DNA of 64,000 bases from an uncultured Eubacteriales bacterium (GCA_902774265.1 CACYHR010000006.1:22482-86481); one strand, 5' to 3'. Numbered from the stretch's first letter, positions 53,429-61,996 are shown. Numbers and translations are program-made. Notes: generated by a model from the letters alone, not told the origin.

Positions 53429-53494
53429 GGTTCTCATCCCTTCAGATCTTACGCATAACAAAACGGACGCGCTCTGGCGTCCGCTTTGTTATGG
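53429..53494 (+). repeat. ~67-bp terminator-containing repeat, copy 1
   Basis: A unit beginning GGTTCTCATCCCTTCAGA and ending TCCGCTTTGTTATGG is present here and again in direct orientation at 53613-53679, with differences concentrated in the A-tract and loop. It includes the hairpin described separately. Confidence 0.75.
53455..53492 (+). terminator. Strong bidirectional terminator after the clostripain-like gene
   Basis: ATAACAAAACGGACGC (53455-53470) pairs with GCGTCCGCTTTGTTAT (53477-53492), 15 of 16 positions. The A-rich left arm and T-rich right arm would allow termination in both directions. Confidence 0.75.
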
Positions 53495-53518
53495 TGCGCC
53501 CGTAGGGATAATCCCGCC

Positions 53519-53563
53519 GTCAAGGATCTTAGATCGGCTGCGCCGACGCATTCGCGTCCTTGA
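53519..53563. repeat. Inverted repeat between the two terminator copies
   Basis: GTCAAGGA (53519-53526) and TCCTTGAC (53556-53563) flank a loop that contains CGGCTGCGCCG. It is non-coding. With the flanking direct repeats it gives this intergenic stretch a composite, mobile-unit-like look. Confidence 0.55.
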
Positions 53564-53612
53564 CTGCGGTTTTCCGGGCGGCTCATTATTATACGCCCGG
53601 ATACGAACCCCC

Positions 53613-53679
53613 GGGTTCTCATCCCTTCAGACCTTACGCATAAAAAAAAAGACGCACTTCGGCGTCCGCTTTGTTATGG
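53613..53679 (+). repeat. ~67-bp terminator-containing repeat, copy 2
   Basis: Direct copy of 53429-53494. The hairpin GACGC-ACTTCG-GCGTC (53651-53666) follows a run of nine A and leads into CGCTTTGTT. From 53680 to 54010 the DNA is AT-rich and holds no gene I can support. On the minus strand near 53,785-53,895 a short stretch reads ICTRPLTRTCNRCGYDFVKM, a zinc-ribbon-like end without a start, perhaps a gene remnant. Confidence 0.7.
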
Positions 53680-54029
53680 CTAAAGTGAATAGAAACAACA
53701 ATATCTGAATATCGTCGAATTTTGCATCGGCACATGGCAAAGAAGAATCGAATCAAAATAATGTTTGTCTACCAAATTATTTTGCCGAATACCATTTTCT
53801 ACACTGGCAGCTCATATCTTTTAGGCTGTGCTGATAGCATCTTTACAAAATCATATCCACACCTATTACAAGTTCTCGTTAAAGGTCTAGTACAAATAAT
53901 ATGTCATAGCATACGACTGCTCCTATAGGTGATAGTAATGGGGGGATTATCTCCGCAGATGCTTTAGCATTAATATGCTATACTACAATTAAAAGTAAAT
54001 CCAGGTATTTATAAGTAAAGGAGGGTGGC

Positions 54030-55244
54030 ATGAGAGACAATAAAATGCATAGTCATAGAAAAATGCCCGAATTACTATTAATATGGTCGTTTTTTCTTAT
54101 ATCTTTTTTTTCAATGTCTTTTATTGTATATGGTGAGTGTGATCATGTTTTAAATAATTCCTGTAAGGACTATAAATGTACATATGTGGATGCAAATCAT
54201 CATCAAATCTCAGGTTATTTTGATAGCTGTGGTGAGTATGTGAAGATGCTTGCTGATCACAAATTATCCAGTAATATAAAATATGTAGAATATAATGATA
54301 GTTTTCATAAGATAACAGGATATTGTGGAAGGTGCGAATCTTTCAATGCAGAGCAGATCGAGGCACATAATTTCCAAGAAAAACCAGAATGGGTTACATA
54401 CAAAGATCAAGGTAAAGTTAATGATAGATATCATGGAAGAATGTTTAAATGCGCAAATTGCGGTAATAAAAAAGTAGTTGATGAAGAACATTCATATGGT
54501 CCTTGGAAGGTAAGTAAAGAAGCTACATGTGCAGAAACTGGCTTAAAGATAAGACCGTGTTGGCATTGTGAATATGTTTTGGAAGAAACTATACCGTCAA
54601 CGGAAAATCATAAATGGAGTAGCTGGGTAATAACTAATAAAGGTAATTGCTTGACAGAGGGACTAAAGGAACGTACTTGTTTGACATGCGGCAAGGTTGA
54701 AACTGAAGCAATACCTGTGATTGGCGCGCACGATTGGAAAAACTGGAAAACAGTAAAAGAGCCTACGGTTTTTGAAACTGGGGAAGAAATACGCACTTGT
54801 TATAACTGTGAAGAGTCTGAAACAAGAGCAGTAGAGAAAATAAAAGCTTATGCGAAATTTAAGAAAAGCTGCTATACCTTGACTGCCGGGAAAACATTGA
54901 GTCTTTCTTCCAAGGTGCAAAAGGGTAGAGGTGATTCAGTCAAGAAGTGGAAGTCGAGCAGAAGAAAAATTGCTACAGTCTCAAGTTCAGGCAAGGTAAA
55001 GGCGAAAAAGAAGGGAACAGCAAAGATAACTGTTATCCTAAAATCTGGGGAAAAGGCTACTGTTAAGATCAAGGTTAACGAAAAAAAGAAAAAATCTAGC
55101 GGTGGAGGAGTCGTATACTGGGTAGACAATGGATCTGTTTACCATTACAGCATTAACTGCCCAACGCTTGCAAGATCCACAAATATCCATTCCGGTACTA
55201 TTGCGAAGAGTAGAAAAAGCAGAGCATGCAAAGTCTGTGGATAA
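54030..55244 (+). CDS. Secreted protein with Cys-x-x-Cys repeats, a BIG2-like domain and a terminal YH-C-CxxC module
   Basis: A 404-residue exported or anchored protein with a hydrophobic N-terminal segment (residues ~14-36). Residues ~35-125 hold scattered Cys pairs. From ~150 to 275 there are three ~42-residue repeats of the pattern H-x-W/Y-x-x-W ... G-x-x-x-R-x-C-x-x-C (ATCAETGLKIRPCWHC; NCLTEGLKERTCLTC; TVFETGEEIRTCYNC), common in clostridial surface proteins. Residues ~283-355 form a BIG2-like Ig domain (YTLTAGKTLSLSSKV...GKVKAKKKGTAKITV). The last 45 residues are a module VYHYSINCPTLARS...RACKVC, shared with two other proteins in this region. Binding of metal or wall polymer is possible. 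AAGGAGGG marks the start. Confidence 0.7.
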   Translation: MRDNKMHSHRKMPELLLIWSFFLISFFSMSFIVYGECDHVLNNSCKDYKCTYVDANHHQISGYFDSCGEYVKMLADHKLSSNIKYVEYNDSFHKITGYCGRCESFNAEQIEAHNFQEKPEWVTYKDQGKVNDRYHGRMFKCANCGNKKVVDEEHSYGPWKVSKEATCAETGLKIRPCWHCEYVLEETIPSTENHKWSSWVITNKGNCLTEGLKERTCLTCGKVETEAIPVIGAHDWKNWKTVKEPTVFETGEEIRTCYNCEESETRAVEKIKAYAKFKKSCYTLTAGKTLSLSSKVQKGRGDSVKKWKSSRRKIATVSSSGKVKAKKKGTAKITVILKSGEKATVKIKVNEKKKKSSGGGVVYWVDNGSVYHYSINCPTLARSTNIHSGTIAKSRKSRACKVCG

Positions 55245-55297
55245 TTTAGATAAACTATTGATACTGTAAGATTTGTTCATATGTGAGGTATTGCTTG

Positions 55298-55951
55298 ATG
55301 AAAATCGGGGTTAGAAAACCTAGTGTCAAGAAACGAATAAAAGCCAGGACAACTGGAAAAATAAAGAGAAAGATTAAAAAGGCTACGAATCCCTTTTATG
55401 GTAAAAAAGGGATGGGGATGATAAAGGATCCTAAAAAGTCTGTTTATAATAAGGTCTATAGAAAGACCACTGTCAGCGTTGATGATTTGTTCAAAAGTAA
55501 GCCGGCAAAGAAGAAGAAAAAATCATATAAAAATAATACATATGCCAATAAGAGTAAAGCATATAGAGAGATACAGCGTCCGTATGAAACAAAACAACTA
55601 CATAGTAAGGATAATGTTGCAGGCGATTGGGAAACTAAAATCGGTTGTGGTGGCTTGCTGGCTTTATTCATCGGATTTTGTTACCTTTTCTCAAATATCC
55701 CTTTAGGTATATTGTTGCTGTTATTGGGTATATTATGTGTATTCATTGCAGGTAAAATCCAAGCCGCAAAAGAAAAGAAATCTGAGGAAATACAAACTGA
55801 ATATGTAGTGTATCAGGAGCAGAATTATCAGAATGTAGGCTCTGTTCAAGATTGCTGCGCTTTAGACGAATCATCGTTCGACATTGGCGATGATACTGCT
55901 ATAGATAACGGGTCGGAGAATGATTTAGATAAGAGCAAAGAAGAGGATTGA
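55298..55951 (+). CDS. Hypothetical membrane protein with a basic N-terminal domain
   Basis: A 217-residue protein. Residues ~5-60 are very basic and contain KARTTGKIKRKIKKATNPF, then YGKKGMGMIKDPKKSVYNKVY and KTTVSVDDL, a stretch I know from many uncharacterised Bacillota proteins, often next to membrane helices. Residues ~115-155 form two hydrophobic segments (GGLLALFIGFCYLFSNIPLGILLLLLGILCVFIAG). The tail is acidic (DIGDDTAIDNGSENDLDKSKEED). No function is known. I chose ATG 55298 since TGAGG is 9 bases before it; the GTG at 55283 is an alternative. It follows the Cys-repeat protein gene by 53 bases. Confidence 0.55.
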   Translation: MKIGVRKPSVKKRIKARTTGKIKRKIKKATNPFYGKKGMGMIKDPKKSVYNKVYRKTTVSVDDLFKSKPAKKKKKSYKNNTYANKSKAYREIQRPYETKQLHSKDNVAGDWETKIGCGGLLALFIGFCYLFSNIPLGILLLLLGILCVFIAGKIQAAKEKKSEEIQTEYVVYQEQNYQNVGSVQDCCALDESSFDIGDDTAIDNGSENDLDKSKEED

Positions 55952-56021
55952 AAAACTTAAATTAACAGCTTTTATAATTAGCGCGGATTTAAATAATCAA
56001 TGTTTTATATTGAATCTAACA

Positions 56022-57503
56022 ATGACTGATTTGATACATATGAAGATTAAAGATATTATTAAAGAGAAAAAGAGTAAGAATCAGCCAGTAGTTGTTGAAC
56101 TGACCAGATATTTCAATTGTCCTGTTTGTGATCATGTCGTGCAGACCGGAGATCACGTTTGTCCTTATTGTGGAGCGATGTTTGATGATATAGGCAATAT
56201 TGTATCAAATCCGACTGTAGACAAAATCAAGTATTTCTTCAGGAGAAAGAAAGCGGCTGTTATTGTTATTGCGGCTCTTGTTGCAAGTATGGCCGGAGTG
56301 GATGCCGGTGTTGACTATATGACAGCCTTTTCCGTACCTGATGTTTCCGGAATGACTGCTGTAGAGGCGCAAACCACGCTTTATAATGCCGGGTTTGATC
56401 CTGATGATGTTTCATTTTACTGTGATGAAACCTTATCTGACTCTGATGTTGAGGATGGAGAATATGAGGTCATATCGCAGTCGGTGCCTGCCGGTGAGAA
56501 GGTTCATTCTGATGACGGGATCTTTCTTGAGTGTAATGATATTTACAAAGAGCGTACTGAGGCTATAACAGCCTGCAGATATGAAAAGGCTGAAGAGGCT
56601 ATCAGGACCGCAAAGCAATATGATTACACTTATGAACTGACAGACATTGCTAAGGACAACGGTTTTGAGCAATCATATCGTGAGCTGTCTAATGTAGAAA
56701 AGAATAATTTCTATGTATATGAAATAGCTTCCATCTCAGATGATGATAGATCGGTTATTTTCAAAGTCGACAGCAAAAAGAATATTGAAAAAGAGATCTC
56801 ACGATTATTCACAGGCTGCGTTGATGAGCATGTTTCCGATGCTAAGGACATAGCAAAGTCGTTGGATTTTGAAGTCGAGTGTAAGGACTATAATGGTTCA
56901 TCGGCCAGTGCAAATTCAGACCGTGTGATCATTGGTCTGGAGGATGTGGATTTTACCGATAAATCAGTTGTTTTGAAGACCGATACAGAGCAGCATATCG
57001 AAGATGTAAAAATAATAAGCACTCTTAAGGACAAGATTCCTTATAAGGGACTTAAAGAAAGATATATTTCGGATACAGCTGTAGGTGACTACGATCGCTC
57101 AGAAGACAGCGACGACGATTATGATCTGGGTGATGTTGAAACTGCATATTACTGGATGTCAGATGACGGCAAGTATGATGTCCTAAAGGTAGTATGCAGG
57201 AATGGCACTGTCAGAAAGGTCGGTAAAAAGTATAAGAAGGTATACTGGAAATCATCACTGCCGGATTTCTCTGCGGATAAGGATGCATATGATGCGGAGG
57301 TTGCGGCAAGAGCTGCAGCCAGGGCTGCAAAGAAAGAGAAAGAAGCAGCCAGAGAGGCGGAAAAAGAAGCCCAGGTCTGGATCCCGAGGTCAGGGAGCTG
57401 TTATCACAGCAATGAGTATTGCAGCAATATGAAGAATCCTACAAAAGTATCTCTCTCAACGGGCAAGAGCATGGGATACAGAGCTTGTTCAAAATGCTAC
57501 TGA
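56022..57503 (+). CDS. Zinc-ribbon / single TM / PASTA-like protein with terminal YH-C-CxxC module (paralogue 1)
   Basis: A 493-residue membrane protein. An N-terminal zinc ribbon (CPVCDHVVQTGDHVCPYC, about residues 34-51) is followed by a membrane helix (KAAVIVIAALVASMAGV, ~80-97), then a PASTA-like domain (VPDVSGMTAVEAQTTLYNAGF...VISQSVPAGEKVHSDDGIFLEC). Residues ~180-430 are a region of unknown fold with repeated D-x-x-V-x-F-K-V-D strands, then an Ala/Lys/Glu helix, then the terminal module SGSCYHSNEYCSNM...GYRACSKC. Cytosolic zinc ribbon and external PASTA-like part are inferred. Start is uncertain: ATG 56022 is used, TTG 56010 and ATG 56040 are possible; no clear ribosome site is seen. 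A paralogue lies at 59180. Confidence 0.7.
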   Translation: MTDLIHMKIKDIIKEKKSKNQPVVVELTRYFNCPVCDHVVQTGDHVCPYCGAMFDDIGNIVSNPTVDKIKYFFRRKKAAVIVIAALVASMAGVDAGVDYMTAFSVPDVSGMTAVEAQTTLYNAGFDPDDVSFYCDETLSDSDVEDGEYEVISQSVPAGEKVHSDDGIFLECNDIYKERTEAITACRYEKAEEAIRTAKQYDYTYELTDIAKDNGFEQSYRELSNVEKNNFYVYEIASISDDDRSVIFKVDSKKNIEKEISRLFTGCVDEHVSDAKDIAKSLDFEVECKDYNGSSASANSDRVIIGLEDVDFTDKSVVLKTDTEQHIEDVKIISTLKDKIPYKGLKERYISDTAVGDYDRSEDSDDDYDLGDVETAYYWMSDDGKYDVLKVVCRNGTVRKVGKKYKKVYWKSSLPDFSADKDAYDAEVAARAAARAAKKEKEAAREAEKEAQVWIPRSGSCYHSNEYCSNMKNPTKVSLSTGKSMGYRACSKCY

Positions 57504-57527
57504 TAGATTCGGAAACTCAGATAGTCA

Positions 57528-58535
57528 ATGAAATATAATTTCAAAAGAAAAAGCAAATACAGAAAAATAGTCCTGTTGTCCCTGATGTTGATGGTATTAG
57601 GGGCAATAGGTTTTATTGCATTTTTCAGTTTTGATGCTGATATTGAGACAGGCAATATAAGAGAGAGTATCGGGATTAAGTCTGACCTGCTGTCGTTGCA
57701 GTATGACGGTGATATATCGGTAGAAATCAATGAGAATCGTCCCGTATTTTCAGATGAAGAACTGGAAACTGCGCAAAAAGGGTTTGAAACATACTCAGAT
57801 CTTGATGAAATAGGAAGGTGTGGGACAGCAGAGGCGAGTATTTGTACCGAAACAATGCCGGCTGAAGGTGAGAAAAGAACCGGCATGGGATCCGTGTATC
57901 CTTCCGGCTGGCAGGCAATCAATTTTTGGAGCAGATGTCACTTGATAGGATGGCAGCTTTCTGCAGAAAACGCCAACGAGAGGAATCTTATAACCGGAAC
58001 AAGCAGACTTAATCTATCAGGGATGTTGCCTTATGAAAATAAGGTCGCAGAATATATACATGAACATCCCGGGAATCATGTATTGTACAGAGTAGAACCG
58101 ATATACGATGGAGATGATCCTGTTGCGTCAGGAGTGAGCATGCAGGCCGAGTCAGTTGAGGATAATGGAGAAGGTCTGGCTTTCAATGTTTATGTGTTCA
58201 ATTTTCAACCTGGATATATTATCAACTATAGTAAAGGCACGGTCGTTGATGATCCGGATCACCAAACAATTATAACTATCGAAGATAAGGTCGAAGAATA
58301 CACAGGTGAACCGATAACTATCGATGATGCAGTTGTTGAAGGCAGCACCGGCGATGTAAGATATATCTATTACACTGACGAGGAAGCCAAAATAAAGACT
58401 ACGGAGAATGATGGAGCCTTTAGCAATGGGGCAGCTCCGACAAAGCCAGGGATATATCGTGTCAGGGCAGTTGTTGCCGGGGACAATTGGTATCCTACGG
58501 CTGCAAGTAACATAGCGATGCTGGAAATTGAATAA
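57528..58535 (+). CDS. Membrane-anchored DNA/RNA non-specific endonuclease (DNA-entry nuclease type)
   Basis: A 335-residue protein with an N-terminal membrane helix (residues ~12-33, IVLLSLMLMVLGAIGFIAFF). The nuclease domain spans ~70-245: GMGSVYPSGWQAINFWSRCHLIGWQLSAENANERNLITGT...NLSGMLPYE. This matches the beta-beta-alpha metal (NucA/EndA-like) family, with the catalytic His at H138 in RCHLIGWQL and the metal-binding Asn in ANERNLITGT. The C-terminal ~90 residues form a strand-rich domain (YTGEPITIDDAVVEG...TKPGIYRVRAVVAGDNWYPTA), like MBG/Ig-type bacterial surface modules. The nuclease part probably faces outward and could degrade or take up DNA. It sits between the two zinc-ribbon/PASTA-like paralogues. 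Confidence 0.85.
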   Translation: MKYNFKRKSKYRKIVLLSLMLMVLGAIGFIAFFSFDADIETGNIRESIGIKSDLLSLQYDGDISVEINENRPVFSDEELETAQKGFETYSDLDEIGRCGTAEASICTETMPAEGEKRTGMGSVYPSGWQAINFWSRCHLIGWQLSAENANERNLITGTSRLNLSGMLPYENKVAEYIHEHPGNHVLYRVEPIYDGDDPVASGVSMQAESVEDNGEGLAFNVYVFNFQPGYIINYSKGTVVDDPDHQTIITIEDKVEEYTGEPITIDDAVVEGSTGDVRYIYYTDEEAKIKTTENDGAFSNGAAPTKPGIYRVRAVVAGDNWYPTAASNIAMLEIE

Positions 58536-58663
58536 GCAGTGATTGTGCTGATCTGTCGTGTGAATGATAACTTGCTTTAACTTAGGGATATCATCTGAAA
58601 TAGACTTTCAATTATGTCACTAAAATTATAAATGTAGAATAATACTGAGGAGGAAAGGTTTTT

Positions 58664-59029
58664 ATGAGTTTGATTGGTAACATCCTATGGTTCATATTCG
58701 GAGGCTTTCTAAGTGGATTGTCTTGGATCTTTTCCGGGGTGATATGGTGCATAACAATTATAGGGATTCCCTATGGTAAACAGTGTTTTAAATTTGCATC
58801 CCTCTCATTTTCCCCATTTGGAAAAGAAGTTGAGTACGGAGGAGGCGCAGTCTCAACAGTGGTGAATATTGTCTGGCTATTATTCTTTGGAATATGGATG
58901 GCTCTCGGAAATATGATGATCGGAGTGTTGTGGTGCATAACAATCGTAGGCATCCCGTTTGGGAAGCAATTTTTCAAGATTGCCAAATTATCGCTGACTC
59001 CGTTCGGGGCGAGGGTAATATCAAGGTAG
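58664..59029 (+). CDS. YccF domain-containing membrane protein
   Basis: A 121-residue membrane protein built from two copies of the YccF unit: FSGVIWCITIIGIPYGKQCFKFASLSFSPFGKEV and MIGVLWCITIVGIPFGKQFFKIAKLSLTPFGARV. Each unit has a hydrophobic helix before it. The family is widespread and has no established function. AGGAGGAAAGG lies about 9 bases before the ATG. A loose hairpin with TTTTTT follows at about 59,106-59,135. Confidence 0.92.
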   Translation: MSLIGNILWFIFGGFLSGLSWIFSGVIWCITIIGIPYGKQCFKFASLSFSPFGKEVEYGGGAVSTVVNIVWLLFFGIWMALGNMMIGVLWCITIVGIPFGKQFFKIAKLSLTPFGARVISR

Positions 59030-59179
59030 ATTTATAATCACTTAGTATCTGAGATGTGAGAATTTAAGATGGAGAGATCTTTGAGTTTGTGGATATGGTG
59101 TAATGAACGGCGGTAGCAATTGCCCGTCTTTTTTATGCTATAATAAAACGCTTGGGTCTAAGAAAGGATTTTCAAAGGC

Positions 59180-60859
59180 ATGAGAGCATTTGAATTTAGA
59201 AGATATCTAGTTTCCAGGAATTATTCTGAAGCCGATATCAAAACTCATATTGATAATGTCCGGCATGTTGAAAAGGCCATTGATAAAACTGCTGATAATA
59301 TACCATCCAGGGAATCCGCAGAGAGTCAAATCAAGTGGCATGTTTTTCCGTGGAAGAGGAAGGACCTGCTTGATTCTTTAAGCATATACTTGTCTTTCAA
59401 AAGTTCATATCGTGCACCGTCATTTGTAAAAATTAAGAAATTATATAAAGAATGTCCGGAATGTGGAGGCCAGACACCTCTTGGATCTACATTTTGCAAG
59501 AATTGCGGTGCCGCTATTGGCAGAACCCAGTTTTTTCAAATAAATGCAATCTATGATTCCGTTGAAGATAAATGGAATAATCACAGGGTTGTTGTAATAA
59601 CAGTTGCTGCGGTGATAGCGGCTGCGATCATCGCAATCGCTTTTAATATCATAACAGCCTTCTCGTTATTTGATGTAGTTGATAAAGAGGCCAAGACTGC
59701 GTATGAGATGCTTGTTGAGTCAGGAATACAGGAGAATAAAATCTTATTTGAGTGTGAAGGCGAAAGTATCGATAAAGATGTTGCATTACATGGAGAGTAT
59801 GTAGTCATTTCTCAGCTCCCGGAGGCTGGTGCAAAGGTGCATAAGTCATCGAGAGTAACGCTTTCTTGCAAAGATTTGTTTGCAGAGAGAACATCTGCGA
59901 TCTCAGGTTGCAGATATTCATCTTACGATGACGCAGTCAGCACAGCAGAAAAGTATGGGTATAAATGGAAAACGGAAAATGTTGACGGAAGTAGGGAAGA
60001 CCGAGATCAATACATCTTTTCAGTGGATGATCAAAATGACACCGATAAATCCGTTACATTTGTTCTTGATTCTAGAGAGCATATTGAAAAATGGATAAAA
60101 GATGAGGCAAAAGATTATATTGGCAAGTCTTTTTCTAAAGTCAAAAAGCTGAAAAAAGTATTAGGCTGCGCTGTTGAAGGCTTAGACTATTATGATTATC
60201 CGGTAGAATTTGAAGATGATGAATATATGATTACAGGTTTTAATAGCTTCAGCTTCAAGGACAAAAAACTGATTTTTAATGTGGACTCAGAGTATCATCT
60301 TGAGGAACTTGATTATATCGAAAAACTAAAAGACAAGATCCCTTTTAAAGGAATGCCCGAAGACTATATTGATGATACAGGTGCAGGAGAGCATACAAGT
60401 GAGTCAGATGATGAGGAATCTGGTACGACAGAATATATCTGGAAATCAAAGGATGGTAAATATGATGTATTGAAGGTCATTTGTGAAGATTACGAAGTGA
60501 CAGAGGTTCATAAACTATCAAAAGAGATTTTCTGGAATAATGATCTCCCTGATTATTCTGCAGATGGAGATGCATATTATGCCGAGCAGGAGAGAATAGA
60601 AGAAGAAAAAGAAGCTGCATTAAGAGAAAAAGCAGAAGAATACGCAACTGAAGCAAGAGATAGGATGAGTGTATTCTATACAAGATCAGGAACTTATCAC
60701 ATAAGCGGCTGTGGAGATTTGATGCAGGCTAGCTGGAGCGGTGAGACAACATATGGTGTTGCAAAGAACAGGTATCATGCCTGCATGCACTGTAATCCAG
60801 ATACTTATTGCGAGAGATCATTTGATGATTTTGTCAGTGAATACATGAGAAATCATTAG
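59180..60859 (+). CDS. Zinc-ribbon / single TM / PASTA-like protein with terminal YH-C-CxxC module (paralogue 2)
   Basis: A 559-residue paralogue of the 56022 gene product. It adds a ~90-residue N-terminal helical domain (EFRRYLVSRNYSEADIKTHIDNVRHVEKA). Then follow a zinc ribbon (CPECGGQTPLGSTFCKNCGAAIG, ~94-116), a membrane helix (VVVITVAAVIAAAIIAIAF, ~137-156), a PASTA-like region (DKEAKTAYEMLVESGI...VVISQLPEAGAKVHKSSRVTLSC), an extended region parallel to paralogue 1 (LKDKIPFKGMPEDYIDDT versus LKDKIPYKGLKERYISDT), a Glu/Ala helix and the terminal module SGTYHISGCGDLM...RYHACMHC. A further 20 residues extend past the module. AAGGATTTTC is a weak ribosome site before ATG 59180. Confidence 0.72.
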   Translation: MRAFEFRRYLVSRNYSEADIKTHIDNVRHVEKAIDKTADNIPSRESAESQIKWHVFPWKRKDLLDSLSIYLSFKSSYRAPSFVKIKKLYKECPECGGQTPLGSTFCKNCGAAIGRTQFFQINAIYDSVEDKWNNHRVVVITVAAVIAAAIIAIAFNIITAFSLFDVVDKEAKTAYEMLVESGIQENKILFECEGESIDKDVALHGEYVVISQLPEAGAKVHKSSRVTLSCKDLFAERTSAISGCRYSSYDDAVSTAEKYGYKWKTENVDGSREDRDQYIFSVDDQNDTDKSVTFVLDSREHIEKWIKDEAKDYIGKSFSKVKKLKKVLGCAVEGLDYYDYPVEFEDDEYMITGFNSFSFKDKKLIFNVDSEYHLEELDYIEKLKDKIPFKGMPEDYIDDTGAGEHTSESDDEESGTTEYIWKSKDGKYDVLKVICEDYEVTEVHKLSKEIFWNNDLPDYSADGDAYYAEQERIEEEKEAALREKAEEYATEARDRMSVFYTRSGTYHISGCGDLMQASWSGETTYGVAKNRYHACMHCNPDTYCERSFDDFVSEYMRNH

Positions 60860-60885
60860 GATGAATAGTTTGAGGAGAAAGGCAA

Positions 60886-61404
60886 ATGAATTCACTGAAA
60901 TGTCCTAACTGCGGCAATATAGTAGTGAATAACTCTAAATATTGTGTGAAATGTGGATCGTATTTAATCGACAACAAGGAGTTCATAGATTCAGCTGCTG
61001 ATGATGTTAATCGTGAAAAGCAACAATTGTTGGGGGATATTTATTTTTGCGTTTCTGATTCGGTCGATACGTCATTAAAGAAGTCTTTGGATGCGATCGC
61101 AAAGAAAACTAAATATGTTTACGACTTGATTTTAAAGAGACCTTATATGTATGAAGATGCAAGGCTGCTGATTTCCAGAACTATGTATAAGACCCTGTGC
61201 CAGGTATCGGAGTTAAGCGACCTTCAACGAAAGAAGATAGAATATAGGGCGCAGTTGGCAACGGTAGAGGATTGGCTCGAAAAATATCAGAAGGTTTTGG
61301 ATGAAATTACTGATGCGCTGGTAGAACAGGGAGTAAGTGATCTGGATATAGATATTACAGTTTTAGATTCAAACGATACTGTTGAGTTCTTTTTGAAAGA
61401 GTAG
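60886..61404 (+). CDS. Zinc-ribbon protein of unknown function
   Basis: A 172-residue soluble protein that begins with a zinc ribbon (CPNCGNIVVNNSKYCVKCGSYL, residues 5-26). The remainder is mostly charged helix, including a coiled-coil-like stretch DLQRKKIEYRAQLATVEDWLEKYQKVLDEITDALVEQ. There is no membrane segment. AGGAGAAAGG precedes the ATG, 26 bases after the paralogue 2 stop, so the two are co-transcribed. No family beyond the ribbon is recognised. Confidence 0.65.
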   Translation: MNSLKCPNCGNIVVNNSKYCVKCGSYLIDNKEFIDSAADDVNREKQQLLGDIYFCVSDSVDTSLKKSLDAIAKKTKYVYDLILKRPYMYEDARLLISRTMYKTLCQVSELSDLQRKKIEYRAQLATVEDWLEKYQKVLDEITDALVEQGVSDLDIDITVLDSNDTVEFFLKE

Positions 61405-61574
61405 TTTTAATTAATGTGAATTGACTGTACAATATGTGTTAATAAACATTACTGTACTGTTGCAATTGTTTATCGTATAGGAGTGAATGAGGATATAGAG
61501 CAAGAGATTTCAGAATGATGTTTTGAAAAAGTTAATGGTAGTATTATGGACCATCCCGCAGTTTTCCGAACTAA

Positions 61575-61790
61575 GGAAATCAGCAAAATGATCTTGCTGA
61601 TTCGGCTTTTAAGAGTTTCAGATACATCAGATCCTTTTCTGAACTTACATCTTTGTTCGACAGTGATCATACCTTTGTATTTCAGTTTCGGATTTTATGT
61701 CCAATCAGTCAGGAATTAGGAAATCGCTTTCAACAGTTTGTCATTTCTGAACTATTCAAAAAACTTGCTAAGCACCACTTATGCGTTTAG
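61575..61790 (+). pseudogene. Possible gene remnant between the zinc-ribbon and DUF6076-like genes
   Basis: A 71-codon open stretch without a start codon (a TAA lies just before it) reads like real protein: ADSAFKSFRYIRSFSELT, then FVFQFRILCPISQELGNRF and QQFVISELFKKLAKHHL. No homologue is recognised. It may be the 3' end of a decayed gene or a chance frame. The other parts of 61,405-61,832 show nothing I can name. Confidence 0.2.
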
Positions 61791-61832
61791 GGTTTGACAG
61801 AGCAGAAATGATTAATTATCAAGAGTAATAAG

Positions 61833-61868
61833 GAGAGCATACATATGAGAAGAAAAGCTCTCTTTTTT
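61833..61868 (+). terminator. Terminator upstream of the DUF6076-like gene
   Basis: GAGAGC (61833-61838) pairs with GCTCTC (61857-61862), extendable by AAG/TTT, and runs into TTTTTT (61863-61868). Confidence 0.6.
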
Positions 61869-61970
61869 GTTGACAATTTTATTTAATAAAAAAGAATGTT
61901 GACATATAAAATTTAAAATGCTACACTGTCATAGTCAACAACTGAATACGATAAATATGATTGTTGACAA
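61867..61970 (+). promoter_or_regulatory. Promoter region with four TTGTTGAC-type boxes
   Basis: TTGTTGACAA occurs identically at 61867-61876 and 61961-61970; TGTTGACA is at 61897-61904; the inverse GTCAACAA is at 61934-61941. The second box supplies a perfect -35 TTGACA (61899-61904) spaced 17 bases from TACACT (61922-61927). The other copies suggest operator sites for a repressor or activator around this promoter. Confidence 0.55.
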
Positions 61971-61996
61971 ATATACAATGTGCGGAGGTGCTGAGA

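Noticed and set aside
53495-53640. tRNA-like look of GGTTCTCATCCC segments
   Set aside because: No acceptor stem, D-arm or anticodon arm can be folded around it; it belongs to the terminator repeat.
53421-53708. Plus-strand frame of 95 codons after the clostripain-like gene
   Set aside because: It crosses two terminator repeats and has low-complexity Arg-rich sequence; it is a translation of the repeat unit.
53722-53928. Plus-strand frame of 68 codons before the Cys-repeat protein gene
   Set aside because: No ribosome site and no conserved-looking features; the minus strand here looks more like a zinc-ribbon remnant, but that too lacks a start.
54500-54840. Cys-x-x-Cys repeats as a CRISPR-like or DNA repeat array
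   Set aside because: The repetition is at protein level (~42 residues) and diverged in DNA; no spacers or palindromic repeats.
61470-61670. Minus-strand frame of 66 codons before the DUF6076-like gene
   Set aside because: No ribosome site, no family resemblance, in AT-rich DNA where such frames arise by chance.
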